From: Tissierella simiarum
GTDB lineage: Bacteria; Bacillota; Clostridia; Tissierellales; Tissierellaceae
Assembly (NCBI RefSeq): GCF_018917865.1
Contig: NZ_JAHLPM010000015.1
Location: 1 to 64,000 of the forward strand
DNA: 64,000 nucleotides
Direction of reading: 5' to 3'
Every line of letters begins with the position of its first letter. The first letter of the stretch is position 1. Under the pieces are notes generated by a model that was not told the origin of the DNA, did not search any database, and saw only the letters and a program-made list of their open reading frames with translations. This document shows, piece after piece, positions 9,115 through 17,799 of the stretch. A program made the position numbers and the translations under genes.

Positions 9115-9657
9115 ATGATTTATGATAAAGAAAATAAAACAATTACTACTGAGAGGTTAGTACTAAGAATATTTGAAAAGTCTGACGCAGAAACTGTTAC
9201 TAAGCTTTGTAATAATTATAATATTTATAAAAATACATTATATCTACCTTATCCATATTCTATAGATTGTGCTTTATCATGGATAGAAAATCATCTTGAT
9301 AACTTTAACGCTGATAAGTCATATGAATTTGCTATTACCGATAAGAAAACTGGAAAATTATATGGAGCTATAGCATTATCTAATAATCAGCATTTTAATA
9401 ATGGAGAAATAGCCTATTGGATTGGTGAAGAGTTTTGGGGAAATGGATATGCTACAGAAGCAAGCAAAGCTATTTTAGAATTTGCTTTTAATGTTAAACA
9501 ATATCATAAAGTATATGCTCGTCATTTTGCTTCAAATCTAGCTTCTGGTAAAGTTATAGAGAAGTTAGGCATGTTAAAAGAAGGGATTCTAATTGATCAT
9601 GTAATGAAGGAAGACCGATATGAAGATCTTGTGTATTATGGAATTATAAATTCATAA
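9115..9657 (+). CDS. GNAT-family N-acetyltransferase (RimJ/RimL type)
   Basis: 180 residues starting at an ATG with GAGGGGG eight bases ahead. Opening TERLVLRIFEKSDAETVTKLCNN and the acetyl-CoA site EIAYWIGEEFWGNGYATEASKAI match Acetyltransf_3 / RimL proteins, followed by VYARHFASNLASGKVIEKLGM and the family ending RYEDLVYYGI. It transfers acetyl from acetyl-CoA to an amine: a ribosomal-protein N-terminus or an antibiotic. Its leader (8978-9076) has attenuator-like pairing, which would favour a drug-related role, but that is inference. Confidence 0.88.
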   Translation: MIYDKENKTITTERLVLRIFEKSDAETVTKLCNNYNIYKNTLYLPYPYSIDCALSWIENHLDNFNADKSYEFAITDKKTGKLYGAIALSNNQHFNNGEIAYWIGEEFWGNGYATEASKAILEFAFNVKQYHKVYARHFASNLASGKVIEKLGMLKEGILIDHVMKEDRYEDLVYYGIINS

Positions 9658-9789
9658 ATTCTGAAACTTTCAAAATCATTACTCATGTAGGAAATATACT
9701 ATAAAGTAATCATTATAATATCTAAATATCAAAAATGCATCAAAATGAACAGCATCGTTTCAAGTAGACAGATTAAATAATAAAAATCT

Positions 9790-10050
9790 TGGACTGAACC
9801 CGATTAGGTAGACTTGATAAATAGTCTATTCGCTCAGGTTCAGTTTTTCATATTCTAAAGGAGATAAATATCCAAGAGAAGAGTGCCTTCTCTTCCTATT
9901 ATAAAAAAGTTCTATATATTCAAATACAGCTAAACTGAGATCCTCTAAAGGTATTTTAAATAAATATATAGGTGTATCTTATGTTCTTCTAGATGTAGAC
10001 TTGGCGAAATTCTTGTTAATGGAGCTATTGTGTATGCCAAAGTAGAACTA
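9790..10050 (-). pseudogene. IS3-family (IS150-group) transposase OrfB C-terminal remnant
   Basis: On the minus strand the last codons read [20 protein letters not shown] then SPLEYEK and stop at 9826-9828: the hallmark C-terminus of IS3-family OrfB. Further upstream (to about 10050) only broken traces such as SSINKNFAKSTSRRT remain. The sequence TGGACTGAACCCGATTAGG at 9790-9808 resembles an IS150-type terminal inverted repeat, marking the right end of the element. No orfA and no left end are present. The stretch 9658-9789 upstream of the end holds nothing recognisable. Confidence 0.75.
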
Positions 10051-10170
10051 TTACGCAGAATATTGACATACCTATGATTAATAGCTAATGGAAAATATAA
10101 ATATGTATAAGCTATGCATTATTCATGATATAATATTAATATAGGTAATTGTAAATAAGGAGGGATGGAT

Positions 10171-10425
10171 ATGACCCTAGCAGAAAAAATCCAACAATTA
10201 TTAAAAGATGAATTGAAGCCAGAGGATATTAAAACAGTAATAGATATGGCTGAGTTTTTAAAGTTCAAGGAAAACCAAAATATATGGAGAAAAATAAATG
10301 AATTAGAGCATGAACATATTACAGAAGAAGAGAGTCTCTATCTAGAAGAAATCAAATTAAATGGTGAGTTCATTGACCAAGATGATCTTTTAAAAGAGTT
10401 GGAGATTAATCAGGATGAAATATAA
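10171..10425 (+). CDS. Antitoxin of a RelBE/ParDE-like module (putative)
   Basis: 84 residues. The ATG at 10171 is well spaced (6 bases) from AAGGAGGG, while the ATG at 10165 is too close. The helical N-terminus (LAEKIQQLLKDELKPEDIKTVIDMAEFLKFKE) and acidic C-terminal half fit a small type II antitoxin. The main argument is context: its stop overlaps the start of a RelE-like gene. With the toxin gene broken, it may persist as an orphan autoregulator. Confidence 0.65.
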   Translation: MTLAEKIQQLLKDELKPEDIKTVIDMAEFLKFKENQNIWRKINELEHEHITEEESLYLEEIKLNGEFIDQDDLLKELEINQDEI

Positions 10426-10666
10426 TATAAGATATGAGAAAAGATGCTTAAAATATTTAGATAAACTAGATAGAAATATGCAGCTAAGAATAATTAAAGC
10501 GATAAATCAGCTTCCATTAGGTGATGTTAAAAAGTTATAAGGTAATACTGAAGACTATAGACTTAGAGTAGATAGTTATAGAATTATATTCAGCAAAGAT
10601 GATAGAAATCTTATTATATTAATCATTGAGATTGCACCTCGTGGAGAAGTTTATAATAAACTATGA
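10415..10666 (+). pseudogene. RelE/ParE-superfamily toxin interrupted by a nonsense codon
   Basis: The frame from ATG 10415 reads MKYNIRYEKRCLKYLDKLDR then LRIIKAINQLPLGDVKKL, hits TAA at 10538-10540, and then continues in the same frame with GNTEDYRLRVDSYRIIFS to a stop at 10666. The pattern (KYLDKL, KKL-x-GN, YRLRVDSYRIIF) is the classic RelE fold. The TAA is one base from CAA (Gln), which fits KKLQGN, so a single nonsense mutation disabled the toxin. The intact product would be about 83 residues, an mRNA interferase or gyrase poison. Confidence 0.8.
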
Positions 10667-10739
10667 TTTTTGATATAGAGGCAAGATTTGAAAAAGATAA
10701 TATAAATATATTCAGAGGTAGATTAAAATCACAATAAAC

Positions 10740-10772
10740 AAAAGTTGCAGTTATAACTGCAACTTTTATTTA
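10740..10772. terminator. Intrinsic terminator after TA module
   Basis: A perfect palindrome AAAAGTTGCAGTTA/TAACTGCAACTTTT (10740-10767) with T-rich flank. The bases from here to the next terminator hold nothing else recognisable. Confidence 0.75.
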
Positions 10773-10862
10773 TTGCATATATAACTGCAAGTATTGTAAA
10801 TTGATGATATATTATTTAGAAAATTGTAGGGTCAGTAATGTAGAAAATCGTATTTTAAAACT

Positions 10863-10918
10863 AAAATAGGTGAAGTCTTCGGTCAGATATAGACTAAAGT
10901 CTTCGCCTATTTTTATAT
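10863..10918. terminator. Bidirectional terminator
   Basis: A 13-bp stem (10863-10875 with 10901-10913, one G-T pair), A-run on the left and T-run on the right, so it can end both the TA module and the leftward regulator gene. Confidence 0.75.
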
Positions 10919-10966
10919 AGAAATCCCCAAATATAAAATAATAGACCTCTTTGAAAAGAAGATTTT

Positions 10967-11539
10967 CTAAATATTATCATAAGAAATGACAAAGTGCAAG
11001 ATTGTTAGAGATGATGATGGGTTGATATATTTATGAGAACGATCCCCTTTAAAACGAATAGAATCGTACTCATCTAAGTGATAAGTATCTCCATCTATAT
11101 CCACTATCAACTGACCCGACATAACGGTAACAAATTCCATAACACCTCGTGGATGCGATTCGGAAAGATATTCTCCTTTAGGCTGTAGGTAACCTCGATA
11201 AAGTTCCAGTAAGCCATGGGAATGAAACAAAGGCTCAACAACTAATATGTCGTTAGAACTGCTTAATTTCATCCCATCTTTATTCCGAGCAATGCAGACA
11301 TTTGATTCCATAGATAATAGTGCACTTATAGGAATATTTAGACCGTTTGCAATTTTCCACATTACGGACAACGTAGGATTGGCTTCTCCACTTTCTATTT
11401 TTATTAATGTTAATTTGCTTACTTGGATTTGATTGGCTAAAGATTCTAGGCTAATTCCTTTATTTGTTCTAAATTGGCGAAGGTTGGCCCCTATACGTTT
11501 TCCTAGATTCTCTTCTTCCCAAGATTTCTCAGTATTCAT
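10967..11539 (-). CDS. XRE-cupin transcriptional regulator of azlCD (putative)
   Basis: 190 residues: an N-terminal Cro/CI-type helix-turn-helix (IGANLRQFRTNKGISLESLA, NQIQVSKLTLIKIESGEANP) to about residue 70, then a C-terminal cupin barrel (YLSESHPRGVMEFVTVMSGQ then LIVDIDGDTYHLDEYDSIRF). This architecture (HTH_3 plus Cupin_2) senses small molecules and regulates neighbouring metabolic or export genes. The start is an ATG with AAAGGAGG. It is divergent from azlC, and the shared intergenic region has a 29-bp direct repeat that could be its operator. The effector could be a branched-chain amino acid or its ketoacid; not shown. Confidence 0.87.
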   Translation of the reverse strand: MNTEKSWEEENLGKRIGANLRQFRTNKGISLESLANQIQVSKLTLIKIESGEANPTLSVMWKIANGLNIPISALLSMESNVCIARNKDGMKLSSSNDILVVEPLFHSHGLLELYRGYLQPKGEYLSESHPRGVMEFVTVMSGQLIVDIDGDTYHLDEYDSIRFKGDRSHKYINPSSSLTILHFVISYDNI

Positions 11540-11590
11540 TTTTTCCTCCTTTGATCTGAAGACGTATTATTTGCACTATGTTGGTATATT

Positions 11591-11670
11591 ATAATTAACT
11601 AAAAGTTCATTTTGGTATACAAATACAATGTTTTTTATGCTATAATAAACAAAAAGTTAATTTTATTATA
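11591..11670. promoter_or_regulatory. 29-bp imperfect direct repeat, candidate operator for the cupin regulator
   Basis: Two copies (11591-11619 and 11642-11670), 51 bases apart, share the core A-AAAAGTT-ATTTT and flanking ATAAT/TATA; about 24 of 29 positions agree. Both lie in the divergent promoter region between the regulator and azlC. A TATAAT-like box is at 11640-11645. The rest of 11671-11799 shows only short hairpins (GACA/TGTC, CTAG/CTAG) with no known riboswitch. Confidence 0.55.
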
Positions 11671-11799
11671 CCACTTCAATATTTATTTTACACCATAGGT
11701 TAACATTTTTATTTTCATATAGGGAGATGACATTGGTGTCGCTAGTTTTATACTAGGTAGCTGATATTTTGCAACAGAAAATGAGGAGGTGTTATTTAT

Positions 11800-12489
11800 A
11801 TGAATGAAGAAAAAAGAACGATAAAAACTGGTTTTATGGATGCTTTGCCACTAGCAATCGCTATTGGTGCATACGGTTTATCCTATGGAGTACTTGCAAC
11901 TCAAGCTAATTTTAGTTTAGTAGGTATCGTGGCAATGTCTCTGTTAGTATTTTCTGGTTCTCTACAAATGGTAACAGTTGGAATGTTAACGGCTGGTGGA
12001 AGTCTTGTAAGTGTGCTTATTACCTCGGTTTTGTTAAATTTACGCAACTTATTATACGGAGCTGCTCTTGCTGAAGGTCTTGCCCCTGCTAAGAAGTGGC
12101 GGTGGTTGCTATCTTTTGGTGTGTCAGATGAATCTTTTGTTTTGGGAAGTTCAAGGTTTAAAGAATATGGACCAGATCCTCTTTACTTTGGGATTGTTGT
12201 TGTTACTTTCTATATTGCCTGGATTTTCTCTTCGCTTATTGGGGGGCTAATTGGAAATCAAGTTGATCCTCAGAAATGGGGCTTAGACCTAGCATTTCCA
12301 ATTACTTTTGTAGCAATTCTTATTTCAGATCTTACAGAAAAGCCTGCAATTGCTACGGCGTTGACTGCCACAATATTAGCCATTGGACTGGAATATTTTA
12401 TGCCTGGTAATGAATTTACAATCATTATTACTGGTGTGTTAGCACCATTTGTTGGTCTTTACTTAAAGAGGAGGTCTCAAAAATGCTAA
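11800..12489 (+). CDS. azlC: AzlC-family branched-chain amino-acid exporter, large subunit
   Basis: 229 residues with GAGGAGGTG before the ATG. The AzlC signature is clear at the N-terminus: GFMDALPLAIAIGAYGLSYG then LATQANFS, followed by SLLVFSGSLQMVTVGMLTAG and LLNLRNLLYGAALAE. About six membrane segments. With AzlD it exports leucine/isoleucine/valine or analogues such as azaleucine. Its stop overlaps the azlD start by 7 bases. Likely regulated by the divergent XRE-cupin gene. Confidence 0.92.
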   Translation: MNEEKRTIKTGFMDALPLAIAIGAYGLSYGVLATQANFSLVGIVAMSLLVFSGSLQMVTVGMLTAGGSLVSVLITSVLLNLRNLLYGAALAEGLAPAKKWRWLLSFGVSDESFVLGSSRFKEYGPDPLYFGIVVVTFYIAWIFSSLIGGLIGNQVDPQKWGLDLAFPITFVAILISDLTEKPAIATALTATILAIGLEYFMPGNEFTIIITGVLAPFVGLYLKRRSQKC

Positions 12490-12800
12490 ATCGTTGGATA
12501 TTAATCGGATTGCTTTCCGTTTCGACGTATATTTCACGTATTATAGGTGTAGAAATAATGGCAGGACGAGAAATGAATCCTACTCTACGCTTATATTTTA
12601 ACTATGTGCCAGTTGGAGTTATATCTGCACTTATTATTAAACAAATCTTAGTTCCTGTAGATAGAGGACTAGTTATTTCATTTCCCATTCTCATAGCCTG
12701 TCTTTCCACAGCAATTGCGGTTAAGAAAATAAAAAAGTTTCTTCCTTCTGTTGTGTTTGGAGCAATTATTGGATTTTTAACTCGTTATTTTTTCACCTAA
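12483..12800 (+). CDS. azlD: AzlD-family branched-chain amino-acid exporter, small subunit
   Basis: 105 residues with three to four membrane helices. Family traits: LLSVSTYISRIIGVEIMAGR, LRLYFNYVPVGVISALIIKQ and a hydrophobic end with a conserved RYFF-like tail. GGAGG overlaps the last azlC codons, so translation is coupled. It forms the two-component exporter with AzlC in the cytoplasmic membrane. Confidence 0.9.
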   Translation: MLNRWILIGLLSVSTYISRIIGVEIMAGREMNPTLRLYFNYVPVGVISALIIKQILVPVDRGLVISFPILIACLSTAIAVKKIKKFLPSVVFGAIIGFLTRYFFT

Positions 12801-12921
12801 ATTTAAATTTTCACAATACTATCACCCAAATTCTATGTTTATGTTGTATAATGGATATAATATCTTTTTCAGCTAAATGATTCAAAATAATATTTTATTA
12901 ATAATTAGGGGGATTTTAAAG

Positions 12922-13812
12922 GTGAAGAAAAAGTTTAGAAAAGTAAGTATTTATAAGTATGCATTATTAGGAATACTTTTAGTATTGGCAATAAGTGTAA
13001 CTGGATGTAAAAAGGAAGAAGTTGTTGTAGCTAAAGTAAATAATGAAGTTATAACAAAGGATGACTTATATGAAATATTAGTTAAACAAAATGGTGAACA
13101 ATTACTGAATTCTTTAATATCTGAAAAAATCATTAATATAGAAGCTGAAAAACAGAAGATAGAAGTTAGTGAAGAAGATATTCAAAAGGAAATTGATAAA
13201 ATTGCAGGTAACTATGGAGGAGAAGAAGCATTTAATCAAGCAATACAATATTATGGATATACTTTAGAAGATATAAAAAATGATCTTGCTATGAATATAA
13301 AGATTAAGAAACTTCTTGAACCTAGTATTTCTATATCAGAAGAAGAAATGAAAAATTATTTTGAAATAAATAAAGAAACATTTAATCAAGAAGAGGAAGT
13401 AAAAGCTCGTCATATATTAGTTGAAACAGAAAAAAAGGCTAAAGAAGTTATAGAAAAATTAAATGCTGGAGGAGATTTCTCTGAATTAGCAAAAGAATAT
13501 TCAATGGATGAAGCAACTAAGGAATTAGGCGGAGAATTAGGTTTTTTTGGTAGGGGAAAGATGGTTGCAGAATTTGAAGAATCTGCGTTTGCATTAAAAT
13601 TAAATGAGATTAGTGAACCCGTTAAAACAAAATATGGATATCATATAATTGAAGTAGAAGAAAAGAAAGAAGCTAAAGAAGCAAACTATGAGGAAATTAA
13701 AGATATGATAAAGGAAATTTTATTAGAAGAAAAAATTCCTACTGAATATGAAAAATGGTACCAAGAGAAATTAAATGAAAATAAAGTAACAAATTATCTT
13801 GTAGAGGAATAA
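12922..13812 (+). CDS. PrsA-like peptidyl-prolyl isomerase lipoprotein (PpiC domain)
   Basis: Start taken as GTG 12922, ten bases after AGGGGG; an upstream ATG at 12877 lacks a ribosome-binding site. The signal peptide ends in lipobox SVTGCKKE, so the protein is anchored outside the membrane. An N-terminal SurA/PrsA chaperone domain (AKVNNEVITKDDLYEILVKQ, NSLISEKIINIEAEKQKIEV) is followed by a parvulin domain at about residues 170-260 (VKARHILVETEKKAKEVIEK, ELGGELGFFGRGKMVAEFEE, KTKYGYHIIEV). It folds secreted proteins. Monocistronic, with a terminator behind it and TATAAT-like boxes about 60 bases upstream. Confidence 0.92.
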   Translation: MKKKFRKVSIYKYALLGILLVLAISVTGCKKEEVVVAKVNNEVITKDDLYEILVKQNGEQLLNSLISEKIINIEAEKQKIEVSEEDIQKEIDKIAGNYGGEEAFNQAIQYYGYTLEDIKNDLAMNIKIKKLLEPSISISEEEMKNYFEINKETFNQEEEVKARHILVETEKKAKEVIEKLNAGGDFSELAKEYSMDEATKELGGELGFFGRGKMVAEFEESAFALKLNEISEPVKTKYGYHIIEVEEKKEAKEANYEEIKDMIKEILLEEKIPTEYEKWYQEKLNENKVTNYLVEE

Positions 13813-13868
13813 AAAGGTAGAAACAATTATTTTCAAATTAAGCACAGATTATTTTATATTACTTATAT

Positions 13869-13920
13869 AATTAAGACGTCAAAAGATAATATATTTCTTT
13901 TGACGTCTCAATTATTTTTA
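13869..13920. terminator. Bidirectional intrinsic terminator
   Basis: A 17-base arm (13869-13885) pairs with 13897-13913 with one mismatch, with T-rich flanks. It separates the PrsA-like gene from the leftward serine-hydrolase operon. Confidence 0.8.
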
Positions 13921-13979
13921 TCCTGAAATTTATTGATATATTTCCAGTATTATGATTTGTTGTATCATTATTTTAATTA

Positions 13980-14738
13980 CTATGAAAGTTTGCAGCATTG
14001 ATATGAGATTTCACGAATTATCTGTTCAAATTCGAGAACATCAGTATCATTTGATGCAAAAACGATGATAAAAGGTTCATCTGCATATACAATGCCTACA
14101 TCATTAGTAATACCATCATCTTCCCCTGTCTTATGGGCAACCCTAATATCGTCTGGTAATTTACCTGGGATTTTATGATTAATCTGCTGGTCCAATAAAA
14201 TTTTTTCAATCTCAGTGGATACTTGTTCATTGACAAATGTTTTGTGGTATATTTGCTCTAACAAACAGCCGATTTCTCTTGGAACAAAAACATTTTCTTT
14301 TCCTTGCTCTTGAGCTTCTTCATCAAACAAAAGACGGTTAATTTTAGTTTTTTCAAGCCCAATTTCACGAAATCCACTGTTTAACTTATCAATATTAAAA
14401 TGTTTCATTAATACATTAGTGGCCGTATTATCGCTTAATGCAATCATAAGATTACATAGCGTCCTTATATCTACCGTAGGTTCTCCAGTAAATAAGGTCA
14501 ATGCACCACAGCTAGGCATTTTTTCACTATTCTTCACAGTTATTATTTCTGACATATCAGCACTTTTCAAAGCTGATTGGCGAAATATTTCTGCAAGAAT
14601 CGGAAGTTTAATCACACTTGCAGCCAGAAATGCATCGTTTTCATTAAAGCATATTTCTTCACATGTTACAAGATTTTTATAATAGAATCCCACTTTCCCC
14701 TTTGCAGTTTTCAGCTTTTCTAAAATCATATTTTTCAT
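13980..14738 (-). CDS. Class A beta-lactamase-like serine hydrolase, motifs intact
   Basis: About 252 residues from the ATG at 14738; the frame is open to 14837, but homology with the second copy (17922-18719) begins at this point. Penicillin-recognising motifs: S-x-x-K as SVIK (Ser41, Lys44), SDN at 102-104 and HKTG at 202-205, so the active site looks functional. There is no signal peptide, unlike true secreted beta-lactamases, so it should act in the cytoplasm on an imported peptide, amide or lactam. Last gene of the operon D-aminoacylase - permease - hydrolase behind a sigma54 promoter. No ribosome-binding site is well spaced; GAGAGGA lies about 12 bases upstream. Confidence 0.82.
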   Translation of the reverse strand: MKNMILEKLKTAKGKVGFYYKNLVTCEEICFNENDAFLAASVIKLPILAEIFRQSALKSADMSEIITVKNSEKMPSCGALTLFTGEPTVDIRTLCNLMIALSDNTATNVLMKHFNIDKLNSGFREIGLEKTKINRLLFDEEAQEQGKENVFVPREIGCLLEQIYHKTFVNEQVSTEIEKILLDQQINHKIPGKLPDDIRVAHKTGEDDGITNDVGIVYADEPFIIVFASNDTDVLEFEQIIREISYQCCKLS

Positions 14739-14874
14739 AGCTATAATCATTCCTCTCATTTGATCAAAGCACCAAACGGAATAAAATCGCCGTCTTTGAG
14801 CATATTTTGGTTTAAAACTATATTTTTGAGACTGCATTTAACTATAGATAATGTAGGAGTGAGTATGCAGTTGA

Positions 14875-16263
14875 TTATTCCAAGTTGTCTCCCCGATAAT
14901 CTGCTCCTCCATTTTTCTTTTTAAAGTATAGATATGAGAAATATCCTATTATTGGTACAATTAATCCTATTAGTGAGTTAACAGGATCGCTGACAAGCTC
15001 ATTAATAAGTAATATACTAAACACAATTAAAGTAATAATTACAGTTGGAGCACCGCCCCATACTTTGTATGGACGTTCTAGATCAGGATATTTTTTTCTA
15101 AAAACTAGAACTGCTGCAATGGCAAGCATATTTAAAGCTGCACTAGTAAAAATAACTAATCCAGTAAGCTGTTCTAAGTTCCTCATCATTACAAGTATAA
15201 TAGATATAATAGCTTGTACTATAGTAGCAACGTGAGGAATAGAGTATTTAGGATGTAATTTTTTAAATGATTGTGGAAAATAACCTTCCATTGCCATTGC
15301 ATAATATGTACGAGGGAAAGTTAGTACATCTCCATTGATAGTCCCAATAATACCTACAGACATACCTATTAATACAACATAGAATCCTAGGTTACCCATC
15401 AATCTACTTGCAACTTCTGACCCTAGGTATATATTACCAGATTCCATCATATCTGCAATTTCACCTGCAGGTAATACCTTATAGACAGCAAAATTAAATA
15501 AAGTATAAACAATTGTAATAAATGCTAAAGAAATAATAATTGATAGAGGAAGATCTCTCTTAGGGTTTTTCATTTCCTCTGCCACCGTGTTTAAGTTTGT
15601 CCAGCCTTCATAGGCCCACAAGCTGGCAAAAGTAGCAAATGCTATCATGGTAATCATACCACTTATGCTTACTGGATTATCATCAGGTATAATGCTCAAA
15701 TTTAAAGTTTCATGACCCATTGTAATACCTAAAATAATTATAAGGAATAAGGGAATTATCCTTGCCACCATAGTAAAGTTTTGGAACATGGAAGCTACTT
15801 TTACTCCTTTAAAATTTAGTGCTGTTAGAAGTAGAATTAAACAAACTGCAAGTAGCTTTATCATTATATCACTCATAGGAATTAGGACATTAAAAGCTGT
15901 AACAAAAGCAATTGACAATGCTGCAATTGAGCCAGATCCATTCAGAAATAATAAACAAAATCCATTTATAAATCCGACTGCTGGACTATAGGCTTTGCTT
16001 AGGTATATAGTCATACCTCCTGCAATAGGCATAGATGCTCCAAGTTCTGCGAAACAAAGACCTCCAAGTATGGATATGATACCTCCAATAACCCAGCATA
16101 ATAAAGCCATACCCATGCTCATGTTAGAACGCTGTAGCACATAGCTTCCTAGATAGTAAATCCCTGAACCTATTGTCATACCAGCCACAAGACTTATGCC
16201 GCCAAACAATCCAATTTCTTTTTTAAAACCGCTGCTTTCAGTAGTTGGTGAATCGTTCTTCAT
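14875..16263 (-). CDS. APC-superfamily amino-acid permease
   Basis: 462 residues with about 12 membrane helices. The APC signature is at the N-terminus: LFGGISLVAGMTIGSGIYYL, with GSGI the substrate-backbone site of helix 1. Then ELGASMPIAGGMTIYLSKAY, FATFASLWAYEGWTNLNTVA and EEMKNPKRDLPLSI follow the LAT/SteT exchanger pattern. It imports or exchanges amino acids across the cytoplasmic membrane. Placed between a D-aminoacylase and a serine hydrolase, it probably handles D-amino acids or N-acylated derivatives; this is inference. The start is supported by GGGGG nearby. Only 74 bases separate it from the D-aminoacylase gene, with no promoter of its own visible. Confidence 0.9.
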   Translation of the reverse strand: MKNDSPTTESSGFKKEIGLFGGISLVAGMTIGSGIYYLGSYVLQRSNMSMGMALLCWVIGGIISILGGLCFAELGASMPIAGGMTIYLSKAYSPAVGFINGFCLLFLNGSGSIAALSIAFVTAFNVLIPMSDIMIKLLAVCLILLLTALNFKGVKVASMFQNFTMVARIIPLFLIIILGITMGHETLNLSIIPDDNPVSISGMITMIAFATFASLWAYEGWTNLNTVAEEMKNPKRDLPLSIIISLAFITIVYTLFNFAVYKVLPAGEIADMMESGNIYLGSEVASRLMGNLGFYVVLIGMSVGIIGTINGDVLTFPRTYYAMAMEGYFPQSFKKLHPKYSIPHVATIVQAIISIILVMMRNLEQLTGLVIFTSAALNMLAIAAVLVFRKKYPDLERPYKVWGGAPTVIITLIVFSILLINELVSDPVNSLIGLIVPIIGYFSYLYFKKKNGGADYRGDNLE

Positions 16264-16337
16264 AAAATTTCCCCCTATGTTTATTATTTTATGTTACAAA
16301 ATTTGTTCCTATCCTCCTCTCATAAAGTAAATAAAAG

Positions 16338-17693
16338 CTACCTTCTAATAGATTTACCAAGATTTCTATTAAGTATTTCATTATCTTTAACAGCAACTTT
16401 GCCATTAACAATAACAAACTTAATCCCATTTGGAGGTAATGAAGGATTTTCAAAAGTAGCATTATCACAAATTTCATCAAAATTAAATATTACAATATCT
16501 GCATCCTTTCCTACAGATAATCCTCCCTTGTTTCTCAGCCCATATCTCTTTGCAGTAAGATATGTCATTTTTTCAATAGCATCATATAAACTTATAAGCT
16601 TTTTTTCTTTTACATACTTATTTATAACTCTTGGAAATGTTCCACTAGCTCTTGGATGTCCTTGAAAATTGTGCATGAATCCGTCACTTGCTATTAAAAC
16701 TGCAGGATGAGCTATTGCCATATCAATCTCTTCATCTTTCATGACGTGGCCTATTGTAATCAGTTCTGGTCTTTCTTTTCTTAGCTTAAAAAATAGCTCT
16801 TCGTTTAATCTTTTGCCTCTATATTCATCTTCACCAATTTCAATACTTTCATAGGTTGTTTCATATCTTGAAAGGAAACCATCATCATAAGTAGTCTCGC
16901 CTAGACTAGTACTAAAAGCACTGTAGGGATAACAGTCTGAAGAGATATCTAATCCCATAGCCTTATAATTGTCTATTAAAGTTAATAAGCTTTCCATTTG
17001 CCCATATGCACCCATACTACCTATATGAGAGACTTGTACTGGGACCTCTAGATTTATTCCAACATTAATAAGTTCCATTGCAGATGGTATAACTTGTTTT
17101 GCGTCATCTCTAATATGAGCTGCCACAATTTTTCTATCTTTTTTTAAGGCTTCTGAAACTGTTAATAGTTCTTCCATATCGATGCCTGGTACATACCTTA
17201 TTCCAAAAGAGATTCCAAGGCAGCCTTTATCCAGGTATTCCTCAGTAATATTTCTCATTTTTTCAATATTCTTTTTACTTGCTTTTTTATATTTATCATT
17301 TTCACCTACTAACCTTCTAAGTCCATTGTGAGGTACTAATAGTCCAAAGTTTACTGGAAGACCTTTTCTATCAACAGCATCAATGTATAAGTCTGGTCTG
17401 CTAGGCCCATCCCCACAGTTTCCCCCTATAGCTGTTGTTACGCCCATCCTAAGCATACAATCAAAGATACTTATGCTAAATTCATCTTTATCAATATCAT
17501 ATTCATCTTCATGCATATGACCATCGATAAAACCTGGCGTAACTATCATACTTTTAGCATCAATAACTTCATTGCCATGTAAGTCGTCCTGTGAAACAGC
17601 AGTTATCTTTCCGTTATGAATACCAATATTTAATTTTGAATATATTTTATTTTCTGGGTCAATAACTAAACCATTTTTAATAACTATATCCAT
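16338..17693 (-). CDS. N-acyl-D-amino-acid deacylase (D-aminoacylase), amidohydrolase family
   Basis: The start is the third of three ATGs: GAGGAG overlaps the first and is 7 bases from this one, giving 451 residues beginning MDIVIKNGLVIDPENKIYSK. Amidohydrolase features: TPGFIDGHMHEDEYD (metal site, HxH), GVTTAIGGNCGDGPSRP, AAHIRDDAKQVIPSAMELI, VQVSHIGSMGAYGQ and VLIASDGFMHNFQGHPRASG (catalytic Asp). This is the D-aminoacylase pattern, releasing D-amino acids from N-acyl forms. First gene after a consensus sigma54 promoter and hence the likely main enzyme of the pathway. Dihydroorotase- or hydantoinase-like activity is less likely. Confidence 0.88.
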   Translation of the reverse strand: MDIVIKNGLVIDPENKIYSKLNIGIHNGKITAVSQDDLHGNEVIDAKSMIVTPGFIDGHMHEDEYDIDKDEFSISIFDCMLRMGVTTAIGGNCGDGPSRPDLYIDAVDRKGLPVNFGLLVPHNGLRRLVGENDKYKKASKKNIEKMRNITEEYLDKGCLGISFGIRYVPGIDMEELLTVSEALKKDRKIVAAHIRDDAKQVIPSAMELINVGINLEVPVQVSHIGSMGAYGQMESLLTLIDNYKAMGLDISSDCYPYSAFSTSLGETTYDDGFLSRYETTYESIEIGEDEYRGKRLNEELFFKLRKERPELITIGHVMKDEEIDMAIAHPAVLIASDGFMHNFQGHPRASGTFPRVINKYVKEKKLISLYDAIEKMTYLTAKRYGLRNKGGLSVGKDADIVIFNFDEICDNATFENPSLPPNGIKFVIVNGKVAVKDNEILNRNLGKSIRR

Positions 17694-17731
17694 ATGCATT
17701 CTCCTCATCTAATTTACTATAATTAATTACA

Positions 17732-17746
17732 GCAAATATCGTGCCA
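17732..17746 (-). promoter_or_regulatory. Consensus sigma54 (-24/-12) promoter
   Basis: On the minus strand TGGCACGATATTTGC fits the sigma54 consensus TGGCAC-N5-TTGC at all ten core bases. Transcription should begin near 17720, about 27 bases before the D-aminoacylase ATG. A sigma54-dependent activator is encoded 1.1 kb upstream in the same direction, so promoter and activator very likely form a pair. Confidence 0.9.
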
Positions 17747-17799
17747 ATATTCAAAACTACATTTAATAAAATAAATATATGTGTTCTGTTAATTAAAAT

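Noticed and set aside
11247-11432. Plus-strand ORF inside the XRE-cupin gene
   Set aside because: Shadow of a well-supported minus-strand gene.
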